Assembly: GCF_014655955.1 (NCBI RefSeq)
Contig: NZ_BNBO01000008.1
Coordinates: 1 to 64,000, forward strand
Direction: 5' to 3'
Source: Kitasatospora indigofera
GTDB taxonomy: Bacteria > Actinomycetota > Actinomycetes > Streptomycetales > Streptomycetaceae
DNA length: 64,000 nt
Under the pieces are notes generated by a model. It saw only the letters and a program-made list of their open reading frames with translations, ran no database searches and had not been told where the DNA came from. The position numbers were made by a program, and so were the translations under genes. Positions 7,798-16,414 of this stretch are shown here, piece after piece; within the stretch, counting starts at the first letter, position 1, and each line of letters opens with the position of its first letter.

Positions 7798-10386
7798 ATG
7801 GACGCAACCGAGGCCTCCCCCGGCACACCCGGCCCGACCAGCAACGGAATGCGGCGGGCACTGCGCCGGGCACGGGACGGCGTGGCCCTCGACCGGGCCG
7901 AGGCCGCGGTGCTGCTGCAGGCCCGCGGGGACGACCTGCGGGACCTCTGCGCCGGCGCGGCCCGGGTCCGCGACGCGGGCCTGGAGGCGGCGGGCCGGCC
8001 GGGGGTGGTCACCTACTCGAAGAAGGTCTTCATCCCGCTGACCCGGCTCTGCCGGGACAAGTGCCACTACTGCACCTTCGTCACGGTGCCGGGCAAGCTC
8101 CGCCGGGCCGGGCACGGCATGTACCTCTCGCCGGACGAGGTGCTGGAGATCGCCCGTCAGGGCGCGGCGCTGGGCTGCAAGGAGGCGCTCTTCACGCTGG
8201 GCGACCGGCCCGAGGAGCGCTGGCCCGAGGCCCGCGAGTGGCTGGACGCGCACGGCTACGACGACACCCTCGCGTACGTGCGGGCGATGGCGATCCGGGT
8301 GCTGGAGGAGACCGGCCTGCTGCCGCACCTCAACCCCGGCGTGCTCACCTGGACGGACTTCCAGCGGCTGAAGCCGGTCGCCCCCTCGATGGGCATGATG
8401 CTGGAGACCACCGCCACCCGGCTCTGGTCCGAGCCCGGCGGCCCGCACTTCGGCTCGCCCGACAAGGAGCCGGCGGTACGCCTGCGGGTGCTGGAGGACG
8501 CCGGGCGCAGCGCCGTCCCGTTCACCACCGGTGTGCTGATCGGCATCGGCGAGACGTACGAGGAGCGGGCTGACGCGCTGTTCGCGATCCGGCGCACCGC
8601 CCGGCAGTACCACGCGGTCCAGGAAGTGATCGTGCAGAACTTCCGGGCCAAGCCGGACACCGCGATGCGCGCGATGCCGGACGCCGAGCTGGAGGAGCTG
8701 GCCGCCGCCATCGCCGTCACCCGGCTGGTGCTCGGCCCCTCGGCCCGGATCCAGGCGCCGCCGAACCTGGTCGACTCCGAGTTCGCGCTGATCATCGGCG
8801 CGGGGATCGACGACTGGGGCGGCGTCTCCCCGCTGACGCCCGACCACGTCAACCCCGAGCGTCCGTGGCCGCACATCGAGGAGCTCGCCGCCCGCACCGC
8901 CGAGTCCGGCTTCGAGCTGCGCGAGCGCCTCACCGTCTACCCCGAGTACCTGCTGCGCGGCGAGCCCTGGCTGGACCCGCGGATCATGCCGCACGTGAAC
9001 GCGCTCGCCGACCCGGTCACCGGCCTGGCCCGGGAGGGCGCGATGCCGGCCGGCCTGCCCTGGCAGGAGCCGGAGGACCTGCCCGCCTCGTACGGGCGGA
9101 CCGACCTGCACCGCACCATCGACACCGAGGGCCGCACCGGCGACCGCCGGGCCGACTTCGAGGACGTCTACGGGGACTGGGAGGCGCTGCGCGAGCAGGT
9201 CGCCGGGGCGGCCCCGGAGCGGCTGAGCGGTGACGTCCGCGAGGCGCTGGCGGTGGCCGCCGACGACCCGACCAGGCTGACCGACGACCAGGCCCTCGCG
9301 CTGCTGCACGCCGACGGCCCGGCGCTGGACGCGCTCTGCCGGATCGCCGACGACGTGCGCAGGGACGCGGTCGGCGACACCGTCACCTACTGCGTCACCC
9401 GGAACATCAACTTCACCAACGTCTGCTACACCGGCTGCCGGTTCTGCGCCTTCGCCCAGCGCCGCACCGACGCCGACGCCTACACCCTCTCGCTGGAGCA
9501 GGTCGCCGACCGGGCCGCGCAGGCCTGGGACGTCGGCGCCACCGAGGTCTGCATGCAGGGCGGCATCCACCCCGACCTGCCGGGCACCGCGTACTTCGAC
9601 ATCGCCCGGGCGGTGAAGGCCCGGGTGCCGGGGATGCACGTGCACGCCTTCTCCCCGATGGAGGTCGTCAACGGCGCCACCCGCACCGGCCTCTCCGTCC
9701 GGGACTGGCTCCAGCAGGCCAAGGAGGCCGGCCTGGACAGCATCCCCGGGACGGCCGCCGAGATCCTCGACGACGACGTCCGCTGGGTGCTGACCAAGGG
9801 CAAGCTGCCCGCCGCCACCTGGGTCGAGGTGGTCACCACCGCGCACGAGCTGGGCATCCGCTCCTCGTCCACGATGATGTACGGCCACGTGGACACCCCG
9901 GCGCACTGGCTCGGGCACCTGCGGGTGCTGGCCGGGATCCAGCAGCGCACCGGCGGCTTCACCGAGTTCGTGACGCTGCCGTTCATCCACACCAACGCGC
10001 CGGTCTACCTGGCCGGCATCGCCCGGCCGGGCCCGACCGCCCGCGACAACCGGGTGGTGGTCGCGATGGCCCGGCTGCTGCTGCACACCCACATCCCCAA
10101 CATCCAGACCAGCTGGGTGAAGCTGGGCGCGGAGGGCGCCGCCGAGATGCTCCGCTCGGGCGCCAACGACCTGGGCGGCACGCTGATGGAGGAGACCATC
10201 TCGCGGATGGCCGGCTCGGCGTACGGCAGTTACAAGTCCGTCCGGGACCTGGAGGCGATCGCGGAGGCCGCCGGGCGCCCGCACCGCCAGCGCACCACCA
10301 CGTACGGCGAGGTGCCCGCCGAGCGGCGCGCCGCGGCGATCGCCTCGGACGGCCACCTGCCGGCGCTGCTGCCCGTCCTGGAGTAG
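7798..10386 (+). CDS. fbiC: FO synthase, fused CofG-CofH (7,8-didemethyl-8-hydroxy-5-deazariboflavin synthase)
   Basis: An 862-residue bifunctional radical-SAM enzyme that makes the deazaflavin FO, the chromophore of coenzyme F420, from tyrosine and the flavin-pathway ribityl pyrimidine. The CofG half carries CRDKCHYC (Cys85, Cys89, Cys92), and the CofH half carries CYTGCRFC (Cys543, Cys547, Cys550), each binding a 4Fe-4S cluster. Length and fusion order match actinobacterial FbiC. Two ATG codons are possible. The one at 7777 has a GAGG only four bases away, while that at 7798 sits correctly below a TATCGT -10 box, so I prefer a leaderless start at 7798. It is monocistronic and is followed by a GC hairpin. 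Confidence 0.97.
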   Translation: MDATEASPGTPGPTSNGMRRALRRARDGVALDRAEAAVLLQARGDDLRDLCAGAARVRDAGLEAAGRPGVVTYSKKVFIPLTRLCRDKCHYCTFVTVPGKLRRAGHGMYLSPDEVLEIARQGAALGCKEALFTLGDRPEERWPEAREWLDAHGYDDTLAYVRAMAIRVLEETGLLPHLNPGVLTWTDFQRLKPVAPSMGMMLETTATRLWSEPGGPHFGSPDKEPAVRLRVLEDAGRSAVPFTTGVLIGIGETYEERADALFAIRRTARQYHAVQEVIVQNFRAKPDTAMRAMPDAELEELAAAIAVTRLVLGPSARIQAPPNLVDSEFALIIGAGIDDWGGVSPLTPDHVNPERPWPHIEELAARTAESGFELRERLTVYPEYLLRGEPWLDPRIMPHVNALADPVTGLAREGAMPAGLPWQEPEDLPASYGRTDLHRTIDTEGRTGDRRADFEDVYGDWEALREQVAGAAPERLSGDVREALAVAADDPTRLTDDQALALLHADGPALDALCRIADDVRRDAVGDTVTYCVTRNINFTNVCYTGCRFCAFAQRRTDADAYTLSLEQVADRAAQAWDVGATEVCMQGGIHPDLPGTAYFDIARAVKARVPGMHVHAFSPMEVVNGATRTGLSVRDWLQQAKEAGLDSIPGTAAEILDDDVRWVLTKGKLPAATWVEVVTTAHELGIRSSSTMMYGHVDTPAHWLGHLRVLAGIQQRTGGFTEFVTLPFIHTNAPVYLAGIARPGPTARDNRVVVAMARLLLHTHIPNIQTSWVKLGAEGAAEMLRSGANDLGGTLMEETISRMAGSAYGSYKSVRDLEAIAEAAGRPHRQRTTTYGEVPAERRAAAIASDGHLPALLPVLE

Positions 10387-10424
10387 CGGCCGGGGCGCGG
10401 GGCCCCACGGGCCCGGGGCGCTGC

Positions 10425-10444
10425 GGGGGCGCGTGGGCGCCCCC
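10425..10444 (+). terminator. GC-rich hairpin after fbiC
   Basis: GGGGGCGC (10425-10432) and GCGCCCCC (10437-10444) form a perfect eight-base stem with a four-base loop, 39 bases after the fbiC stop. There is no U tract, which is usual for this GC content. Confidence 0.5.
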
Positions 10445-10517
10445 GGGCGCCGGCCCGGCACGCCCGTACGCCCACGATCCCCGCCGCGGGCCGTGGACCC
10501 GCCGTCACGGCCCGCGC

Positions 10518-10523
10518 TAGGTT
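10518..10523 (+). promoter_or_regulatory. -10 box for the cysteine leader peptide
   Basis: TAGGTT ends six bases before the ATG at 10530, so transcription probably starts at or next to that A and gives a leaderless leader-peptide mRNA. Confidence 0.5.
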
Positions 10524-10529
10524 GGGGCC

Positions 10530-10598
10530 ATGAGCGTGCTCGTGCGGCGTCGACACGTCGACCTCTGCCGCGTGTCCAGCACCGGTTGTCGCGGCTGA
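10530..10598 (+). CDS. Cysteine-containing leader peptide (probable attenuator)
   Basis: A 22-residue ORF starting MSVLV, with the core RRRHVDLCRVSS and cysteines at positions 13 and 20. The RRxHVDLCR core with two cysteines is that of the small actinobacterial leader peptides found upstream of sulfur- and cysteine-related genes, which are thought to sense cysteinyl-tRNA supply through ribosome stalling. It is preceded by a TAGGTT -10 box at leaderless spacing. The carbonic anhydrase gene begins 231 bases downstream, with a stable hairpin at 10616-10633 between them. It is too short for normal gene finding. Its regulatory effect is inferred from the family. Confidence 0.8.
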   Translation: MSVLVRRRHVDLCRVSSTGCRG

Positions 10599-10615
10599 CC
10601 CCACCGGGTCGCCCC

Positions 10616-10633
10616 GGGCCGGGCCGCCGGCCC
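10616..10633 (+). promoter_or_regulatory. Hairpin between leader peptide and carbonic anhydrase gene
   Basis: GGGCCGG (10616-10622) and CCGGCCC (10627-10633) form a perfect seven-base stem with loop GCCG, starting 18 bases after the leader stop codon. It could act as an attenuator or pause structure, but GC-rich DNA forms such hairpins easily. Confidence 0.35.
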
Positions 10634-10829
10634 GCCCCCGCACGTCCGTCCCTCCCCGCCCGGTCCCGGCCGCGTCGCCCGACGCCGTCCGGCCGGTGCC
10701 CCGGGCCGCCGCCGTTCCCGGCCGCGGCTCCTCCCCCCCGCGGTGACCCGCCGCGTCCTCCCCGTCCCGGAGCGCGCCCGGCGGGCCGCCCGCCCCCGTG
10801 TGCTCCAGCCAGCGAATCCGGAGTCGGTC

Positions 10830-11333
10830 ATGACCGAGAACCCCCGTGCCGTCGAGCAGTACCTCGCCAACAACGCGGACTACGCCGCCTCCTTCACCGG
10901 CCCGCTCCCGCTGCCGCCGGCCCGCCGCACCGCCGTCCTCGCCTGTATGGACGCCCGGCTCAACGTCTACGGGGTCCTCGGCCTGGCCGAGGGCGACTCG
11001 CACGTGATCCGCAACGCGGGCGGGGTCGCGACCGACGACGCGATCCGCTCGCTGGCGATCAGTCAGCGGCTGCTCGGGACGCGCGAGATCATCCTGATCC
11101 ACCACACCGACTGCGGCATGCTCACCTTCTCCGACGACGCCTTCCGGGAGTCGATCCGGGAGGAGACCGGCATCAAGCCGCCGTGGGCCGCCGAGGCCTT
11201 CGCGGACCTCGACACCGACGTGCGGCAGTCCGTCGCGCGGATCAGGAACAGCCCGTTCGTCCCGTACACCGACGCGGTGCGCGGCTTCGTGCTGGACGTC
11301 GCCACCGGCAAGCTGCAGGAGGTCGTCGTCTGA
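10830..11333 (+). CDS. Beta-class carbonic anhydrase (clade-D-like)
   Basis: A 167-residue zinc enzyme that interconverts CO2 and bicarbonate. The zinc and catalytic motifs are CMDARL near residue 34 (Cys ligand plus Asp-Arg dyad) and HHTDCGM near residue 91 (His and Cys ligands), in the spacing of short clade-D beta-CAs such as mycobacterial Rv1284. The ATG at 10830 has GGAG seven bases upstream. An open frame further upstream is Arg/Pro-rich and unlikely to be coding. A cysteine-type leader peptide precedes it, so expression may respond to cysteine supply. Rv1284 lies beside sulfate-activation genes, so this link has a precedent. Confidence 0.88.
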   Translation: MTENPRAVEQYLANNADYAASFTGPLPLPPARRTAVLACMDARLNVYGVLGLAEGDSHVIRNAGGVATDDAIRSLAISQRLLGTREIILIHHTDCGMLTFSDDAFRESIREETGIKPPWAAEAFADLDTDVRQSVARIRNSPFVPYTDAVRGFVLDVATGKLQEVVV

Positions 11334-11341
11334 CCCGCGGG

Positions 11342-11360
11342 CCCGCCGCCCGGCGGCGGG
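11342..11360. terminator. GC hairpin after the carbonic anhydrase gene
   Basis: CCCGCCGC and GCGGCGGG pair over eight bases with a three-base loop, eight bases after the stop codon. It lies between convergent genes. Confidence 0.45.
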
Positions 11361-11400
11361 GGCAGGCGCCGCCCGGACCACCGGGCGCCGTCCGCCCCCG

Positions 11401-11435
11401 GCGTCCGGCGTCCGGCGTCCGGCGTCCGGCGTCTG
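11401..11435. repeat. Five tandem 7-bp units GCGTCCG
   Basis: Four exact copies of GCGTCCG and a fifth (GCGTCTG) run head to tail in the short gap between convergent genes, ending seven bases before the phosphatase stop codon at 11442. Likely a slippage-prone microsatellite. Confidence 0.9.
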
Positions 11436-11441
11436 CCGACC

Positions 11442-12563
11442 TCAGCCCACCAGCAACTGGCTGCGCAGGTCACGCAGGTCGCGGCCGTCCAGGCCGAGGC
11501 CGGACCTGAGGTAGCCGTCGAAGGACCCGAACTTCTGCTGCACCTCGTCGAAGCCGGCGTTCAGGTACTCCGCCCGGACGTCCAGCAGCGGCTTGTAGAC
11601 GGCCTGGTAGGCGGGCGGCAGCTGGGCCAGGGCGGCGGCGTTCTCGGCCGCCCGGTAGGTGTTGCTGGCCAGGTAGTCGGCCTCGACCGTGGCGCGCGGC
11701 ACGCCGAGGGCGGTGAGCAGTGCGGCGGAGGCCCAGCCGGTGCGGTCCTTGCCGGCGGTGCAGTGGAACAGCACGCCCTGGTCGTCGCGCTCCACCAGGG
11801 AGTCGAGCACCGTGCGGTAGGCGGCCTTCGCGCTGTCGGCGGAGACCATGGTGCGCTCGGCGTCGATCATCACCTGGACCGCGGCCTGCGGGCTGGTCAC
11901 GTTGAACGCGCCGGTGTCGGCGGCGCCCAGGACGTTGGCGCCGACCACGGTGGCGCCGGCCGGGACGCGGTCCGGCGCGGCCTTCTGCTCGGCGGGGGTG
12001 CGCAGGTCGAAGACCTCCCGGACGCCCAGGCGGCGCAGCTTGGCGAGGTCCGCGTCGGTGAGCCGGCTGAGGTCGCCGGAGCGGTAGACGACGCCCATCC
12101 GGACCCAGCTGCCGTCCGCCGTGCGGTAGCCGCCCGCGTCGCGGAAGTTGGGCGCCGAGGCGAGGTGCAGCGAGCGGTCGGCGACGACCAGCGGCTCGCC
12201 GCGGTCCGGGACGAGCTCGAAGAACCAGCGGTCGGCCGCGGCCAGGCCGGTGACCGTCACGGTGGCGGAGCCGGCGCCCCGGGCGACCGGCCGGCGGTGC
12301 CGGATGTCCTCCTGGTCGGTGCCGGCGTAGACGGTCACGCCGCGGGTGCCGGGCGCGGTCCAGGTGAGGGTGAAGCTCCCGTCGGCCTGCTGCACGGCGC
12401 TCGCCGCGGTGAAGGGGACGGCGTGCCGGGCGGCCGTCCGCGAGGCGGCGGCGGGGGCGTCCTGCGGGCCCGGGGCGGCGGCGAGGGCCACGGCGGGGGA
12501 GCCGAGGGTCAGCGCGCCGGTGAGGGCCAGTGCGGTGGTCAGGCGGGTGCGGGTGGTGGTCAT
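11442..12563 (-). CDS. Secreted tyrosine/serine protein phosphatase (Y_phosphatase3 family)
   Basis: A 373-residue exported enzyme. An N-terminal signal peptide (TRLTTALALTGALTLGSPAVALAAA) is followed by a fibronectin-like beta domain (about 50-140) and a dual-specificity phosphatase domain. The P-loop HCTAGKDRTG supplies the catalytic Cys and Arg of the CxxxxxR motif. NFRDAGGYRTADG and FDLRTPAEQ are family markers also seen in MptpB/LipA-type phosphatases. The ATG at 12563 is preceded by TAGCGT at leaderless spacing. The frame is open upstream, but this start fits the signal peptide. The substrate (phosphoprotein, or possibly phosphoinositide) is unknown. Confidence 0.88.
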   Translation of the reverse strand: MTTTRTRLTTALALTGALTLGSPAVALAAAPGPQDAPAAASRTAARHAVPFTAASAVQQADGSFTLTWTAPGTRGVTVYAGTDQEDIRHRRPVARGAGSATVTVTGLAAADRWFFELVPDRGEPLVVADRSLHLASAPNFRDAGGYRTADGSWVRMGVVYRSGDLSRLTDADLAKLRRLGVREVFDLRTPAEQKAAPDRVPAGATVVGANVLGAADTGAFNVTSPQAAVQVMIDAERTMVSADSAKAAYRTVLDSLVERDDQGVLFHCTAGKDRTGWASAALLTALGVPRATVEADYLASNTYRAAENAAALAQLPPAYQAVYKPLLDVRAEYLNAGFDEVQQKFGSFDGYLRSGLGLDGRDLRDLRSQLLVG

Positions 12564-12805
12564 GACCGGGACGCTAGGCAGCGCCGGGTGGTGGTCCGTG
12601 GCCGTCGGATGGCGCGGCGGCAACAGTTTGTTGAAGAGCTGCTGTACGGGGGAACCGGTCAACCCGCCGAACAATTCGAATACAGTGCGGGGGCGCGCGA
12701 ACCGTCGTCGGGCGCGGTTGCCCCAACCTCCGGCTTGGGGGTGCCTCCCGGGCCGAGGGCCGGGAGCGGGTGCTCCCGCGACCTCTGGACGAAAGGTTCC
12801 GACTC

Positions 12806-13924
12806 GTGATGCCACTGTGGTCACGCGCGCAGCAGCAGGATTTCCGGAGCCGGGTGCGCGGCTGCCTGCTCGGCGGGGCGATCGGCGACGCGCTCGGGGC
12901 GGGCATCGAGTTCGAGTCGCTGGAGAAGATCCAGGCCGTGCACGGCCCGCAGGGGGTGACCGGCTACGTCCCCGCGTACGGCCGGCCCGGTGCGATAACC
13001 GACGACACCCAGATGTCCCTGTTCACCGTCGACGGCCTGATCCGGGCCCACATCCGCCGGGACAGCGGCGGCTGGCACCCGCCCACCGACGTCCACCTGG
13101 CCTACCTGCGGTGGGCCGCCACCCAGCGCGACTGGGGGCCGGACGAGCGGCGCCCGGACCTCGGCTGGCTCGGCCGCGAGGAGTGGCTGTACGCCCAGCG
13201 GGCGCCCGGCCAGGCCTGCCTGTCCGGGCTCTCCGGCCCGCAGGCGGACCGCCTGGGCACCCTGGACGCCCCCAAGAACCCGCACTCCAAGGGCTGCGGC
13301 ACGGTGATGCGGGCCGCGCCGTTCGGGCTGCTCACCTCCTGGGAGCCGGGCCTGGTCTTCCAGCTGGCGGTGGAGTGCTCGGTGCTGACGCACGGCCACC
13401 CCACCGGCTACCTCTCGGCGGGCGCGCTGGCGGTGATCGTCCACACGGTCGCCCGCGGCGGCACCCTGGAGGAGGGCGTGCACCTCGCGCTGGCCCTGCT
13501 CTCCGAACGCCCGTCGCACGAGGAGACCACGGCGGCGCTGCGGGGCGCGCTGGACGCCGTCCGTGCCGGTGAGCCGTCCGCCGAGCGGGTGGAGGCGCTC
13601 GGCGAGGGCTGGGTCGCGGAGGAGGCGCTGGCGATCGGTGTCTACTGCGCGCTGGTGGCGTACGACGTGAAGTCCGGGCTGCTGCTGGCGGTCAACCACT
13701 CGGGGGACAGCGACTCCACCGGCGCGATCTGCGGCAACCTGCTGGGCGCGCTGCACGGGGACACCGCGCTGCCGCCGGAGCTGCTGGCCGGGCTGGAGGG
13801 CCGGGGGACGGTCCTGGAGCTCGCGGACGACTTCGTGCTGGAGCTGATGCACGGGCCGGAGCTGCACGGGCAGGACGCGGGGGAGGGGACGGCCTGGGCG
13901 GTGCGCTACCCGGTGGTGCGCTGA
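12806..13924 (+). CDS. ADP-ribosylglycohydrolase family protein
   Basis: A 372-residue, all-alpha DraG/ARH-type hydrolase that would remove ADP-ribose from proteins, nucleic acids or small molecules. Metal-binding motifs are visible: GGAIGDALGAGIE near residue 22, DDTQMS near residue 67 and HSGDSDSTGAICGNLLGA near residue 298. Together these coordinate the di-magnesium site. GTG at 12806 (immediately before an ATG) has GAAAGG nine bases upstream, so either may be used. The gene stands alone between a divergent phosphatase and a convergent XRE pair. The stop codon lies inside a 15-bp tandem repeat. Confidence 0.9.
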   Translation: MMPLWSRAQQQDFRSRVRGCLLGGAIGDALGAGIEFESLEKIQAVHGPQGVTGYVPAYGRPGAITDDTQMSLFTVDGLIRAHIRRDSGGWHPPTDVHLAYLRWAATQRDWGPDERRPDLGWLGREEWLYAQRAPGQACLSGLSGPQADRLGTLDAPKNPHSKGCGTVMRAAPFGLLTSWEPGLVFQLAVECSVLTHGHPTGYLSAGALAVIVHTVARGGTLEEGVHLALALLSERPSHEETTAALRGALDAVRAGEPSAERVEALGEGWVAEEALAIGVYCALVAYDVKSGLLLAVNHSGDSDSTGAICGNLLGALHGDTALPPELLAGLEGRGTVLELADDFVLELMHGPELHGQDAGEGTAWAVRYPVVR

Positions 13925-13961
13925 CCGGTCCTGCGCTGACCGGTCCTGCGCTGACCGGCGG
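13917..13961. repeat. Three tandem 15-bp units spanning a stop codon
   Basis: TGCGCTGACCGGTCC occurs exactly twice, followed by TGCGCTGACCGGCGG. The first unit contains the TGA stop of the ADP-ribosylglycohydrolase gene, so the duplication has copied the gene's last codons and stop. Confidence 0.9.
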
Positions 13962-14090
13962 TGCGCCGGCGGGTGCTGTGCCGGCAGGTCGTGCGCCGGC
14001 CCGTGGTGCGCCGCCCCGGAGCGTGGGTGCCCGCCGCCGGACGACGGCGGGCACCGGTGCGGGCGGACCGTGAGGACAAGTGAGGGCGGG

Positions 14091-14300
14091 TCAGATCTCG
14101 CCGAAGGATCCGGAGCCGGCCGCGGTGGCGAACGAGGCCCAGGCCTCCTTGGAGAAGTGCAGCTGCGGACCGTGCGGGTCCTTGGAGTCGCGTACCGCGA
14201 CGGCGGCCGCGCTCGGTACGGCGATCTCCACGCAGGCACCGTTGCCGCCGCTGTGGCTGCTCTTGCGCCAGGTGAGGCCGTTCTCGGACGTGGTGGTCAT
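14091..14300 (-). CDS. DUF397 domain protein
   Basis: A 69-residue protein with the DUF397 pattern: LTWRKSSHSGGNGACVEIA at the N-terminus, VAVRDSKDPHGPQLHFS in the middle and EAWASFATAAGSGSFGE at the end. The ATG overlaps the stop of the upstream XRE regulator by four bases (ATGA), so the two are translationally coupled. In Streptomyces such XRE/DUF397 pairs are numerous and the small partner is thought to antagonise the regulator (BldB-like role in WhiJ-type systems). Which genes it affects is not evident. Confidence 0.93.
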   Translation of the reverse strand: MTTTSENGLTWRKSSHSGGNGACVEIAVPSAAAVAVRDSKDPHGPQLHFSKEAWASFATAAGSGSFGEI

Positions 14301-15049
14301 GGTTGGTACCCCTCTGCGATCTTGGCTATCAGTGACCGGCTCTCCGCGACACTCAGGGCTGCGGCCCTCAGGTGGTCGTACAGTCCGGTATAGCGGCGCA
14401 CGTCGGCGTCCTTCTCCAGGTAGAGGTCGCTTGTCACCCCTTCGAAGTAGACAACCGTCGAATCCGCGGACTCGGGGAACTCCATCAGGGAGAATGTCCC
14501 GGTCATACCGGGGTGGGCGCCGTGCGAGAACGGGATCACCTGCAGGTTGATGTTGGAGCGGGCGCTCAGGTCGAGCAGCTGGTTCAGCTGGCGGTACATC
14601 ACCTCCGGGCCGCCGACCTCGCGACGCAGCACGGCCTCGTCTATCACCGCCCAGAGACTGCCCAGCTGGTTCTCCCCGTAGATCCGGCTCTGCCGCTTGA
14701 GGCGCACCTCCACCCGCCGCGACACGGCCGTGGCGTCGGTGTCCGGCTGGGTGCCCAGCACCACGGCCTCGGCGTACGCCTGGGTCTGCAGCAGCCCCGG
14801 CACGAAGGAGGACTCGTAGGCCCGGATCGAGGAGGCCTCGGCCTCCAGGCCGATGTAGACGTCGCAGAGGTCCCTGACGTCCCGTTGGCTGATGCTGCGG
14901 CGGCCGTTCTCCAGGCGGCTGATCTTGGACTGGGAGACCATCAGCCGGCCGGCCACCTCCTCCGCCGTCATCCCCAGGGTCTCGCGCAGGCGCCGCAGTT
15001 CGGCGCCGAGCCTTCGGCGGCGCACTGTGGGATTGATGCTCGCGGACAC
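14297..15049 (-). CDS. XRE-family regulator with DUF5753 domain (WhiJ-like)
   Basis: A 250-residue regulator. The N-terminal helix-turn-helix (about residues 10-65) includes ELRRLRETLGMTAEEVAGRL and SQSKISRLENGRRSIS. The rest is the DUF5753 sensor-like domain with FVPGLLQTQAYAEAVV, NLQVIPFSHGAHPGMTGTFS and VVYFEGVTSDLYLE. GTG at 15049 has GGAGG five bases before it. A longer open frame exists but adds no domain. It is coupled to the DUF397 gene. These pairs commonly act in developmental or antibiotic control in Streptomyces, and the targets are unknown. Confidence 0.93.
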   Translation of the reverse strand: MSASINPTVRRRRLGAELRRLRETLGMTAEEVAGRLMVSQSKISRLENGRRSISQRDVRDLCDVYIGLEAEASSIRAYESSFVPGLLQTQAYAEAVVLGTQPDTDATAVSRRVEVRLKRQSRIYGENQLGSLWAVIDEAVLRREVGGPEVMYRQLNQLLDLSARSNINLQVIPFSHGAHPGMTGTFSLMEFPESADSTVVYFEGVTSDLYLEKDADVRRYTGLYDHLRAAALSVAESRSLIAKIAEGYQP

Positions 15050-15385
15050 ATCGACCTCCGGCCGGGCCTCTGGTGCTCGTTGGACCGGCAATCCTCGGAA
15101 CAGTGTGGAAATTGGTACCAACCCCCCTGACTTGGAGCAGCATGCCACCTTGGATCGGGTCGGCGCCGGGGAATCGCGCGAGCGCAGTAGAACAGATCAT
15201 CGGAAAAGCGCTTCGGCGAGACGGCAGCCGTCCCTGGGTGGTAAGAGCGACACTACGGCTGGGTACGGCAGAGGGGCGGCCACCCGGCGACTTCCGTGCC
15301 GGGCGACCGCCCCTCGATACCTGCTGGTTGCTCACTCGCGACTATCGGCGCGCGCCGCTCGCCACGCGCCGTCCGGACCGACGGC
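15050..15385. other. Intergenic stretch upstream of the XRE regulator
   Basis: 336 bases between the XRE gene (transcribed leftward) and the GPP34 stop codon. It should hold the XRE promoter, whose region around 15095-15125 is less GC-rich (GGAAATTGGTACC). No convincing reading frame, RNA or long hairpin was seen. Confidence 0.6.
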
Positions 15386-16114
15386 TCACCGGGCACCGAC
15401 CCGGGTGGGTACGGCCCGGCCGCCGGGCTGCCGGCTGCCGGGCACCGGCGCGGCCGCCGACTGGGCGTTGTTGTTACGGCCCTGCTGGGACGGAAGGCCG
15501 TTCTGCACGTCCATCACGGCGTGCGCGACCATCCCACCGAGCGGGTCGTAACGGATCAGGTCGCGCAGTCGTGACCGCGAGGACCTGCCCTCGTTGCCCG
15601 GGTACAGATGCTTGCCGAGGCCCACGGCGTGGGCCAGTGCGGCCAGTGCGGCCGTCCTCGGGTCCGGCGGCACACCGGTCCGGATCGACGTGTCGAGACG
15701 CTGCTTGATGGCGGCGTTCGAGCAGTCGTCCGACGCCTGGTAGCGCGTCGTCGGAAGGACCCCGCACACCTGTCCCGGCACCGCAGTCACCATGCCGCAC
15801 CTTTCGAGGTGCGCCAGGTAGGTCTGCCGGAGCCCCAGCCGGGGCCCGCCGATCCAGTGCGCCGCACGTACCGGACTGCCACGACGGCGCAGCAGTTCCA
15901 GGGCGTGGTCCAGAGTGGGGTCGCCGGTCGGTCGTGGCAGCACCACGGCGATCCGGTCCCCATCCGGGACTATCCGTCCGGCCAGGGACAGCTCGACGAG
16001 CTGTGCCCCGGCGAGTCCGAGGTCGAGGGTCTGCGGCTGCGCCGTGGTACCCGTGGTCGGGTCCAGGGCGAGCAACAAGAGTTCCTCGGGAATTGTTCTG
16101 CGGCTCTTGCCCAT
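15386..16114 (-). CDS. GPP34-family phosphoprotein (GOLPH3/VPS74-like)
   Basis: A 242-residue protein. IPEELLLLALDP at residue 8, LDLGLAGAQLVELSLAGRI, and later MVTAVPGQVCGVLPTTRYQ, then ALAALAHAVGLGKHLYPG, match the GPP34 fold, which in eukaryotes binds phosphatidylinositol-4-phosphate and retains Golgi glycosyltransferases. Streptomyces genomes carry many paralogues of unknown role. GGGGAGG lies about six bases before the ATG at 16114. The last 25 residues are a polar tail with Asn, Gln and Gly. It is divergent from the carboxypeptidase gene. Confidence 0.88.
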   Translation of the reverse strand: MGKSRRTIPEELLLLALDPTTGTTAQPQTLDLGLAGAQLVELSLAGRIVPDGDRIAVVLPRPTGDPTLDHALELLRRRGSPVRAAHWIGGPRLGLRQTYLAHLERCGMVTAVPGQVCGVLPTTRYQASDDCSNAAIKQRLDTSIRTGVPPDPRTAALAALAHAVGLGKHLYPGNEGRSSRSRLRDLIRYDPLGGMVAHAVMDVQNGLPSQQGRNNNAQSAAAPVPGSRQPGGRAVPTRVGAR

Positions 16115-16414
16115 CCAAGCCTCCCCGCGTGGATGAATGACAGAGTGACGCCTCTCACACGGCCTTGTCGAGTACGCCTCCGAATCGTGACCTTGCGGCA
16201 GCGGGCGGGAACCAGCGGCGCCAAGGCGGGCGTCTGAACACCGGACGGGCCTGGGAACGGCCGTACGACCGCAATAACCGCCGGTCGGACGGGGTGTGGG
16301 TGGCCGGATCGGCCGTCGCGTGGCGGAGACTGTACAGGTACATGGGGCGGGGTGGCGGCTTCCCGAATTCGGGACGGCCGGTGCCCCGCCAGGCGTATGA
16401 GGAGGCTGGGTTAC
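16115..16414. other. Divergent promoter region, GPP34 gene and carboxypeptidase gene
   Basis: 300 bases that should hold promoters in both directions. The one clear element is TGTAC-AG-GTACA (16331-16342), a short perfect inverted repeat 72 bases before the carboxypeptidase start that could be an operator. No coding frame stands out. Confidence 0.5.

Noticed and set aside
7711..10461. A 916-codon minus-strand frame opposite fbiC
   Set aside because: Antisense shadow produced by GC bias. FbiC on the plus strand has both radical-SAM motifs and full family length.
10743..10829. N-terminal extension of the carbonic anhydrase from the upstream GTG
   Set aside because: The 29 extra residues are Arg/Pro-rich and not part of the fold, while ATG 10830 has a well-placed GGAG.
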